In this document: one piece after another, positions 46,292-58,200 of the stretch
Layout of the letters: each line of letters opens with the position of its first letter
Numbering within the stretch: position 1 is the first letter of the stretch
DNA from: Vanilla planifolia
Lineage: Eukaryota; Streptophyta; Magnoliopsida; Asparagales; Orchidaceae
Direction of reading: 5' to 3'
Assembly: GCA_023846275.1 (NCBI GenBank)
Contig: CM043870.1
Coordinates: 6,633,527-6,697,526, forward strand
DNA length: 64,000 nucleotides
Notes under the pieces: model-generated
The model's input: the letters and a program-made list of their open reading frames with translations, nothing else
Told to the model about the DNA's origin: nothing
Database searches by the model: none
Program-made: the position numbers and the translations under genes

Positions 46292-49200
46292 CTACCGCCC
46301 ATCAGCCGAAGTGAAGGATTCCGCGAACCCCGGCGGCCTCGTCGGGATGCTGTTCTGGGTGTTATCGAGGAACGACGAGGTGGCGGCGTTCCCCTCCTCG
46401 GCCGCCTGCCACTTCTTCAGGGCCTGGGGGAGCGTCATGTCCAAGTCGATGCCGTAGCTGTCGTCCGAGTCGGGATCGGACGGCTTCCACAGCTCGGCGA
46501 GGCCGGAGAGTACGTTGACGGCATGGCCCATGTCTGGCCGCTGGTGGGGCTCCCGGGCGCAGCAGTGCCCCGCGAGCTCTCCGACGGTGCAGATGCTCGC
46601 GAGCGACTCGTCCGAGTCGATCGCAGGGTCAACGGCCTTGCGGAAGCTCTCCCTGTTCAGCTGCATGCGGCGGAACCACGTGACGAGGTGGACGCTCTCT
46701 TCCGGCTGGGACTCGTCTAAGGCCTTGCGGCCGGTGATCAGCTCCATCAGTATGACGCCGTAGCTGAAGACATCGGCCTTGGTGGTTACACGCCCGGTTA
46801 CTGAAACGATGTGCACAACATTAGTAAGCCTTATACTTTATGCCATGGCACAACATCGAGCAAAACAAAAAAAAAAAAAAAAAAAATTGAATGCTTATTC
46901 AAAAGTTATTTCTTTTTCGTTGAAATTATGTTGCTTGCTTCAAACAGCATGGGGTGATTAACAGCTGCACAAAATAATCAAACTAAAGTGCATTTCGTTT
47001 CGTTTTTGTATGCTGGAAGTAGCTTACTCTAGTTCTATGATGTGAAACAATCAAAGAAGCATCATTCTTCCCCAAATTTTCTCTTTTTTAAATTTCCTTC
47101 GTTTTTCAATTTGCTTCATTTCTTAAGCATGCCTCTATTCAGCTTATTTGGACTTAGAGAGAAATTAGGATTAGTTCCAATAACAGCAAAGTCTTGAAAC
47201 ATTATTACAATTTTTAATTATAAGTTTAAATTTTTTAATTGTTGTCTATTAAAGACTACATTATGTACAATTTGCAATGTCAATTGATGTATCTTCTTTA
47301 ATAAAGCCCAACTTACAGACTTGGCAAGAGCCGATTCTTGTTAAATGAATCTTCTTTTGAAAAATGAGCCATTAAATGAATCTTCTTTGATAAATGATCC
47401 ATCCATGCCTAGTCTATCATTGAATTACATAGAGAACAAAAAGTGACGAGGGAACTGAACTTCATCTTTTTCCAAGTAAAATCACTTGGCCCCATTTAGA
47501 AAGGTACCTTAGTGCATCAACAAGTGGTCACCACCTTTTTCTTCAAGATAACATCTTTGTGAAGTAGTTTATTTGTTAGCATCAGGAGATCATTCATCGG
47601 ATATAACACCTTGTGTGGTTCTTCATTCAAATGGAGTTCTTGAATAGTTTCAAATAGTTGATATTAACCATGGAATAAATCTCCGTGTACAACAAGTCTA
47701 GCTGATAAGCATCATAATTGATCTTCAAGATTTGAAATAGGTTAACAGCATACGGGGTTCAACTTTCTATTTTTGCCCTTCAACTGTTCCAAAACTAATA
47801 TGAAGTTGCACAAGATTTCCAACCTCCACGTGCATGATGTAAGTCATGCATTTCCAAGCATTTCTTGTGGAATACAATTACTCCTTGACCACAGAATGAA
47901 TGCTTTTAGAATTCTCAAGGAGAGTTTGAGCTCTCTACTATATTGCTCTCATGACACTATATTGAAATTTTACATCAAACAAATAGAGCATAACCCAAGC
48001 ATGTCAAATGGGCCATCACTGGAATATTCATGAATAACTTTATTGTATGCAAAGTGCATATAAGGTAAACTCTCATCTTAGGTTTTTTAATGATGAGCAT
48101 TATAACCTTAAAAGCAACACATAGCTACCCTATTGATGATCGCAAAATCTACCAAACCGTCCAACTAATTGTGAAATATTTTTTCCTCTTCTTGAAATCC
48201 ATCATTGACCTTGCCAAAACCCACACAAAAACCTTGCATCCCTGTTAGATATTATATAGAATGACAATGCATAGACACTAAAAGAAAAACCTTGCACATT
48301 CATCAACCCTAGATTTTTCTTGACATAGTATGGGCACGGGCATCTTGTAAAATTGATATGCAACTAAAAGAGATCATTTTAATTCCATTTTGTTCTTGGT
48401 AATCCTCTCTATAAGCCTATAAAGAAATTCTCTTTTGGTCTATTAGATAACAATAATGGCATATAATCCTTATATGCAATTAGTGGGTTTTGTAAAACTA
48501 AACAGCACATAGGATCATGCAAGTCTCTCCAAATTACAGTTCATATGTTACAAGGAGATATCCCTTAACTAATTTTGGATCTTCTTGGTAATTCTGAAGT
48601 GACATAATGCATTAATTGTTCAGGCTTCTCAAGTTCAACCTCCCTCCATCTCGTGGGATTCATAGTAGGGTGTCTATGATATAGTTCATCTCATAGATAA
48701 AATTACGATGTTTTCCCAATATTTGATTCTTCTATGATGCCCATAAAAAGAGAGTCCTCAACACATCTTAACAAGCACTACTCATGTTACTTCATTTGAG
48801 TCACAATAATATAAGATAAGCATGAGTTTCTTATCGGGTCCTGATAACTTCTTGGGATGTTTATTCTAGGAACCCTTCCTGTACTTGAGAATGACATCAA
48901 ATTATTGCAAATAGCATATCCACTTCCAGTTGTCATGCATGCTGCAATTGCGAGTACTAAAGTTACTAAAGTGACTAATAATCTGAGTACAAAACTAGCC
49001 CCTTTTTCTAGAAAATATCGTGTACAACATTCAACATTTCATAGTCTGAGCTCCTTGTAATAACCTAAAATAATAAGTTATATGAGTCATTATTACCACA
49101 CAATACAATCTAGATAATATGGCCTAATGCTTCAGATTTCATCTTAAACAATTGTTGTAAATCAAGTAAAATGGGCACTGACACTTCACAAATCATTCGC

Positions 49201-52200
49201 TTTAATAAGATAGATGACTCTTTCTACTCTTCAACTCAAACTTAATGCTAGCTCAAATGAGCACTCATGATGGTGTGACTAGCTTGGAAAAGGTTTTAAT
49301 AAACTTTAGAAGCATTGACATGCTCGCACAAAATGTCTGACCTCTATAACATTCTTGAATATCAATTACTATCATATACCTCCAACTTTAGATGCATCAA
49401 ACTTCATCTCTCTATTCAAAACCTTGAATCCCAAGTAAATCAAGATGAATAGCCCAAACTCACACTTCGTTAGGTTTAACTCAAAGATTTTATACACTGT
49501 TTTTTGATATTTCAATATGGATATCATTCAACTATGACAAAGCATTAATATGTGTATGAGAATATCTCTATTTAGTAACATAAAGGTTCTTAATGCATTA
49601 CACAGCCTAAACGATATTACAAGCCTTTTGTATGGTGCTTGGCAAGCCTTGTAAGGTCGTCTTCTACATATCCTACTCATGGATCTAGACTTGATGCTAG
49701 CCCAAATTTAAATCGAGTTCGTATTGAACAAATGGTTTTTATCATCATTTTATTAAGGGCATGATAGTTAAACATTATCTATCCCCCACTTTCTATTGAT
49801 CCATAATGACAAGAAATCCACATGGTGAATTGCTTGATTTAAAACCACCAGAATTTCTCCACAAGCTTCTTTGACCACTTCATTTTACATGATTAGATGT
49901 TGATACATCCAACCATTCGATAATGGAATGTCAAACACAAGACAAGATTTCATGCTAGACATTTCATTTCAATAGTAAGACTTGAGAAACTTTTAAGTAA
50001 TGAAAAATTCTTCATTAGTTTCCACAACTCATAGTTATTGGAAGCATTCATGAACTTATTTGCTTGCTAAGTGGCCACTAAGTATAGGTTTTTAAAGTTT
50101 TGCGTCATTGATAATGAGGTGCTTATTGTCATCCTTATTCAACTAACACCTCTAGACACAATAACAATAAATGACATCTCAATCCCATAAATCTAACATT
50201 CCAAACATCACCTAGGATATATCAAATGGTACAACCTAGAGATTGCAAACTTCAGGTTACATTGTTGCTGCATCTTCACCTCATCGAAATACATCCCATA
50301 GAACAAAGATGTGGAGAGAAATTGCAGATAGTCTCAAGTGTTAGACAAGACTTATAGAGATAATATTCTTCTATCCATGTTCACAATAACTCTAACTAAC
50401 TCCTACTACATTTGGCTTAACATCTTACTTACCAATATTGCAGTTTCTTCTTGTACATGTGTGCACTATCTAAGTTACGATCCAAAGATTTTTTTGATTG
50501 CGATCTGGCATTTAAATTGTGATTCAAATTTATCTCCACCATCACAGTCATCCTCATCATTGTGACCTATCTTAGATACCACTATAAGAGTTTCTCATGT
50601 CACTTCTCCACCACCTTTTCTTCTCAATAGTCATTAAAAATGAGTTAATTTGACTCAAAATGAAGAAGGAAGATAACTTAAATAGCAATATTGTTAATGC
50701 AACCCCGATTAAATCTTTATGCCATCCGAGACCTCCTTATCTACATACTTTGGTAAGGTTGGATAAGCACTAAATTCAACTTGTGTAGTTAACACTTAAT
50801 CACGAGGATATCCTTCTCTCGATCAACTCCTCTAGCATCATGGGTGAGGTTGATTACTACTTCAAAACAATATCTACTAATTGCTAAAGTTGTTACATTA
50901 ATTGTGCAACTTGTAACTCCGAACAAATTATTGGTTTTCTATCTTATATCATTGATACTTCTCTTTTCCTTGAATTTCTTTCCAACTATGAAGGATTTAG
51001 ATGTATCTCCAATTGACTTTTTTATCTCTATCATACACAATCAAAGTGGTCTAATACCACAAATACGGTCTATTGATGCCCCATATGTTGATTGTCCATG
51101 GCCGTTGTAGATCCTTCTCTTTATAGAGTACTTAGGGAGAACAAAGACATTGTTCGATGGAGAAGGTTACAACAACTCTAAGGAATCAATGAGTTCAAGA
51201 ATTCATGATGGAAGGTACATCCAAGATTGGGATGCAGAAAGACAATCATTGTAATCATTAGCTACTCAACAAAACAATCCCAAGGAAAATTATAACTATT
51301 TCATAAGGTTTTACAACTCCTACAAACCAAAAACCAACTGCATTTGCATTACTTATTAAAAGAAAAACAATTCCTATGATAAAAGAAAAACAATTCCTAT
51401 TATAAAAGAAAGAAAAAAAAAACTAAATCTTATGATATTAACAATCCCTATGAATAAAGTAAAAACATAAAACCAATTTTTCTTATAGTGAAAACCTAGC
51501 TTAATACTTGGCACTACTTAGTCTACAATCCAAGGCCAGTAGCTTAAGTTGCTCTAAAACCAAATCAACGATGAACCATAACAAGCTCATGCCAAATATG
51601 CCCTTCTCATGTTGATGATAATTGAGCGTTTGGCTCATTTGGCTCCTTTAGAGTATCTATTATCTCAAATTTCAATTAATAACATAACGACTTCCCTAGA
51701 ATTATCACAAACTTTCTTGAGACCTTAGATGATAAACTCCTCAACTCATCTTCATACTCCTCAATACCACATCAATAGTCAACAAAGATCATCCTCAATT
51801 CCTAAACATTTCCCATTTAGTATCAAACCTAGCTCCTCAACACTTATAAAACTTCAACTAACCTCAAGATTAAATCATCACCTAGAAATCACCATATACT
51901 TTAACAAACCCTATCTACCATAATTTGCAAGCTAAAATAGGAAGAAGTGCATTAAAAAAAACATTTTAAGAGTCTATAAGGTTGAGATTTTGAGAACCAA
52001 CAATCATAAAGAAATGAACTTATAGAAATAAAAAATGAGCCGATAACAAGCAAAAAAAAGGGCGCCCATTCAATTAAGAATCGATTGGCAATGTCACATT
52101 TCATTTCGTTATGTGAACAAAAAGCCTATATAACTTCATAATTTTTCGTATATTAATGGACAAGTGAAGGTGAGCCTATTGTTTGTCCTTACCTCTAGTT

Positions 52201-55200
52201 CAATAAATACAAGGTATGCTTTAAAAACCAAAAACTAGTAAAACATATTACTTAAAATAGCATCAACATGTAAACCACAACAATAAAGCTCATAATTTAT
52301 GAAAATTCAAATTAATTTATTTTCATACATAGAATGACACTGTGCCACCCAACAATGTTTAGAGAATAGCACAAATTCAAATACCTAATAAGTGAAACAC
52401 TAGATTCACCAAACCTAACTTTCCTTTCAAATTAGAATAATGTGTATTAACAAAAGAAATGATTAATTACAAATTAATTCTTCTAGTTTACTTTGAATTT
52501 CATTAATAAGATGGACTTCTATAACTTCATTAATATTACAAATAGATCTTTAAATTTTTAATGTTTAAATTATCTTTTCATATACAAAATTACTTGCACA
52601 ATTAAATATATAATGAATATCAATATTTCCATTTTTTGAAGAATAGTTTAGAAATAAAAATTTTGGTTAAAGATCAAATTGTGATATCCACTATAAAAAC
52701 ATATTTATTTATAGATAAAATCCAAGGAATCCAATCACGTGATTAGAAAAAGAGGAGCATGCCTGCATTAAAAATAAAAGAACATATAAAAGTACTTCTA
52801 ATACTAATATTAATAAAAAAAATTACTCGTGCTCCATTTTTGGTTTCAACGATAGCCCTTGTGGCTCCATAAAAAGTGTAAAACTTATGCATAAGTCTCC
52901 ACAACCCACCTCTAACCTTTCCTTGTCTTGTTATGGCCCTTCCATTAGGCCTCTTTTGATAATAAAAGATGCAAAACATGGCTTTTGAAAGCATTTAAAA
53001 AACTCACGAGTCACTATGCATGAGCAATTTCTTTTCATTCTTATTCAACAAATACCTCAACGGTCGATGGAAGTAACTGGCATCTCTATCTCACAAATAT
53101 GAGACTTCAATTATCACCTAGCATATAACAAACTTTAAATTGCCTTGTTGCTCTATCTTCATCTCATTTGGGAACATCCCATAAGTATGTGAAGAGGGGT
53201 TACATATAATCCCAAACAATAAAACAATTTTGAAGAGATAAGATTCTCCTAATTGTCTTTGTTAATGGCAACTTTTACCAACTCTTGCTTCAATTGCAAT
53301 TAAGAGTAAATAACTCTTGATATTCTTGACAACCATTTGAGCATAACATTCTATTTTTGGCTTAACCATGAAAGATAGGTTCAAGTCGACTATTTGGAAT
53401 GCCTTAAGAACTTGTCATTTCTTGTGTTAAACATGATCCTCTTTTATTCATCCCCATTCATATTCTTTTGTAGGTGCAATTGTGGATGCCACTTTCAAGA
53501 CTTAACTAAGGAGTGGTCATCTACTTAGCAATGGTCAAAATGTCTCCAACTAGTTAATAACATTGCAGTCAAGACCTCACCTTTCTCAAGCCATAGTTTG
53601 TCTCTTTTAGTTATTTAGCCTTTCCCACTTCTTGATGAATTTGTATGGTGGTCATCAAAGTCTTCTCCCACTTGCCTTTGTTCTTCTTCTTGGTAATCAT
53701 TATGAAAGAATTAGATTGGCTCATGGCAATGAAAATAAACTAAGCTTGGCAATAATGGGTAATGCAATTCCAAGATATACTTCATCATTATCCATAGCTT
53801 GTTTAGTGAAACATTTACAACCATTACCTATCATCAAAATTTGGTGATACACTTTTGCATGGCTTAGCCATAGTTATGTTGCAGGTTATGGCACTTATGT
53901 CATCTCTGATCAAAGAAAATATATTAGGAAGAACCCACACCATATTAGTCTCTAAAAACTAACCCATGACACTTCTAGGATTGAATACGTCTAAAGATGA
54001 GCATTCCACCTTCATGACTTATCTACTTCAACTGAATGAATGATATCTTATTGTTGGATTCATATTCATGCATGATAAAATATGTCTCAAGTTAATTAAA
54101 CCATGCATTAACTCTCTTAACATCCACCTCTTCATCTTATGTCAACAGATCTGCCTAGGGTTTGACCTTGATGGATATAAGTCGACCATCAAGATGCAAG
54201 GAAGTGAGCTTCATGTTGTCCAAGTCCTCATCTACATCTTCTAGTTAGGTAGTATTAGTCCTAGTTTCAACTTTTCCAATTAGTTGCACTCAATGACAAG
54301 AAGAAGATCCTTCTCTTGATCAATCGTACAACACTATAGATGAGATTGATTGTTGCTTCAAAAATAATCTCTACTAATGCCTAGAATTGTTGTATCTCAA
54401 TTGTGCAACTTGCTACACTAATGAAGAATCGGTTTCTCCATCATGCACCATTCATACTTGTTCTCTTTTCCTTGAATTTCTCTCCAATTGTCAAAGGGGT
54501 GAGATCTCTCCCTTTAACCTTTTAGTTTCTATAACACCTGACCAAAGTGCACTAATACTACAAATATGATATGTCTACACCTCATGTACCAACTCCAAGT
54601 GGTCAATATAAAGTACAAAAGGACCACAAGTCATTGCAAGTCTTTGGTAAGGTACCCAAAGAGAATACTAGTACTGAACAATAAAGAAGGTAACAATACC
54701 ACTAGTGTACCATTGATCTCTAAATTCATCAAAGAAGGCACACAAGGTTTGGGTGTAGAAAAATTTATCAATACCATCCAACAAAATAATCACAGTGGAT
54801 ATTATAAATCCCTTTCATAGTTTTAAGACACCTATAAACGAAAATCAAATATCTATTCATGACCTATCAAGAGGAAAATAATTACTATAACAAAATCGAA
54901 TTTTCTTCTAATGATACAAAAGAAAATGATAAAACCTATGATAAAAGAAAAATGATAAAATTAAATTTTATTATACAAATAATTCTTATCATAAAAGAAG
55001 AACAATAAAACAAAACATTTTTAAGACTTTGTTTAATATTAGGCACAACTGAACCTGACAATCTAAGACTAGTAACCTAAGTGTTGCTCTAAGTTGCTGC
55101 TATGAAGGCTGACCCACAATGGCCCATCATAAGCGCATGTTAACCATTTGTTTCTCAAATTAACAAAATAATCAAGTCTTTGGCTCCTTATCAAAGTTTA

Positions 55201-58200
55201 GTAGATTCGCCTAAGCTTCAATCTTGATAGCTCTACATCAACCACCAAAATGTAATGAAACAAACCTAATGCCATCCTAGACCTCATCTACATCTTTTGG
55301 TAAATTAGGATAAGCATTAAATTCATCTTGTGTAGTTGAAAACACTTAATCACGAGGAGGATATCCTACTCTCAGTTAGTCCTCTAACACCGTGGGTGAG
55401 ATTGATCATTGTTTCAAAACAATCTCTACTAATTTCTAAAGTTGTTACATCAATTGCATAGCTTACAACTCCAGCAAATAATTCATTTCACTATCTTATA
55501 TCATTGATACTTCTCTTTTCCTTTAATTTATTTCCAACTATTGAAGACTTGAGATCTATCTCATATTGACCTTTTAATTTCTATCATACATAATCAATGT
55601 GCTCTAATACCACAAATATAATTTGTATATGCCCCGCATGTCGATTGTGCCACACTAATCAATACAAAGAGCAAAAGGACTATTGTCATTGTAGATCTTG
55701 GTAGAGTACATAAGGAGAACAAAGAAATTGTTTGATGGAGAAAGTTACAACTCTAAGAAATCAAAGAGTTCGATAATTCATGATAAAAGGTAGCATTCAA
55801 GATTGACATGTAGAAAGACAATCATTGTAATCATTAGCACCTCAACAAAACAATCCTATAGAAACTTATAAGTCTCCCATAAGGTTTTAAAACTCCTACA
55901 AACCAAAAATTGAGTACCTTTACGTTACCTATTAAAAAGAAAAAAATTCCTATGATAAAAATAAAAGATAAAACCAAGTCCAATAATAATAACAATCCCT
56001 ATGATTAAAGTAAAAACATAACACCAATTTTTCTTACAATTGCATACTAGCTTAACACTTGGCATAACATAGTCTAACAATCCAAGCCAATAGCCTAAGT
56101 TATTGCTCCAAAGGTAGACCAACAATGAACCATATCAATGCCAGACATGTCCTAAGTTTGATAATAATCGAGCGTTTAGCTCATTTGGCTACCTTAGAGT
56201 ACCCATTATCTCAAATATCACTTAGTAACACATCTTCCCCAAAAATCATCATGAACTTTCTCAAGGCCTTAGATGATAACCTCTTTAACTCATCTTTATG
56301 CTCCATAATACCACATCAATAGTCAACACAAATCTTCAATTCCTAAAAATTTCCCACTAAATATCGAAACTAGTTCCTCAACACTTCCTTATACAACTTC
56401 AACTAACCTAAAGATTAAACAATCACCTGGAAATCACTACTACCCATACAAACCCTAACTACCACAATGTGTAAACAAAAATAAGTAAAAATGCATTAGA
56501 AAAAAAAACATTTAAGAGCTTATAAGACTAAGACTTTGATAATCAACAACCATAAAGAAATAAGCTAACAAAAAAAGGATGAGCCTATAACAAAAAAAGT
56601 CACCCATTCAATTAAGAATTGATTGGTAATCTCATATTTTATTTTGTCATTTTTTGTACTAATGGTCAATTGAAAATGAGCTTATTGTTTGTCCTTAACT
56701 CTAATACAATGAATAATTAGCATGCTCTAAAAACCAAAAGCTGATAAAACATATTACCAAAACTAACATAAACATTTAAACCATAATAATAAGGTTACTA
56801 ATTTGTGAAAATTCAAACTAATTTACATAAGCATACACAGAATAGCACACCCTCTAGCATGTTTAGAGAATAGTATAAATTCAAACACCAACTTCACCAA
56901 ATTTAACTTTCATCTCAAATTAAAACAATGTCTACTAACAAAAGAGAGGTTAATTACAAATTAATTCATCTTGTCTACTATCATTTTATTAATTAGATGG
57001 ATTTCTATAACTTTATTAGCATTGTAGATAGATCTTTAATTTTTTTCATGCCTAAATTATATTTTCTTATAGAAAATTACCCACAATTAAATATATCTGA
57101 CATTTCTATATTTTGAAAGGATTACTTGGAAATATACATTTTGTATAACGATCAAATTATTATATCTACTATAGACATTTAGTTTCAGATAAAACCTGAG
57201 GAACCTAATCACACAATTAGAAAAAAGAAGAGGGACATACCTACATTAAAACTAAAAGAACAATATATAAAATGTACTTCCAAATCTAAGCTTAAAATAA
57301 AAAAACAAATGCTCCATTTTTTTATTTTGATGATAGCCCTCATGACTCTCTAAAAATTATAAAAACTTTGCAATAATCTCCACAACTCATCTCAAACCTT
57401 TCCTTGTCTTGTTATGACACTTCTATCAAGCATCTTTTAATCATACAAGACGCAAAACATAGCTTTGGAAAGTATTTGAAAGACTCATGTGTCACTATGC
57501 ATGAGAAATTTCTTTTCATTTTTATTCAACAAATACCTCTATGCTCCATGAAAGTAAATGGCATCTCTACCCCACAAATATGAGACGTTAATGATTACCT
57601 TAACATATAACAAATTTTATCTTGCATTGTTGCTCTATCTTCATCTTTTATGGATACATCCCATAAGTATGTGAAGTGGGTTTGCAAATAATTCCAAACA
57701 ATAAACAAGTCTTGAAGAGATAAGGTTCTTCTGATTGTCTCTGTCAATGACAACTTTGACCAACTCTTGCTTCACTTGCAATACAACTGAATCTTGTAAT
57801 GATATAATAAAAAATGATAAAACTTATGATAAAAAGAAAATGATAAAACTGAATTTTATTATAAAAATAATTCTTATGATAAAAAGAGAATGATGAAAGA
57901 AAACCTTTTTACAATAAGGACTTGTTTAATACTTGACATAACTAACTTTGGTAATCCAAGACTAATAATCTAAGTTATCCCAAAAAGTTGGCCTACAATG
58001 ACCCATCATAAGTGCATATTAACCACTTCCTTGTAATAAATAATCAAGTGTTTGACTCCTTTGGCTACCCTAGAGCCACAATCCCAACATGTCACCTAGT
58101 AACATAATAATAACTCTTAGAGTCAAACACGACTCTTCGAGAGTTTCTCGCAAGAATTGAATTGACAACATCATGCAATCACCTAAAAATCACCACCATA

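Noticed and set aside
52743-52994. 83-residue minus-strand open frame in the TMK intron
   Set aside because: It lies in a repeat module that has a second copy near 57.2-57.5 kb and matches no known host protein; it is most likely transposon DNA.
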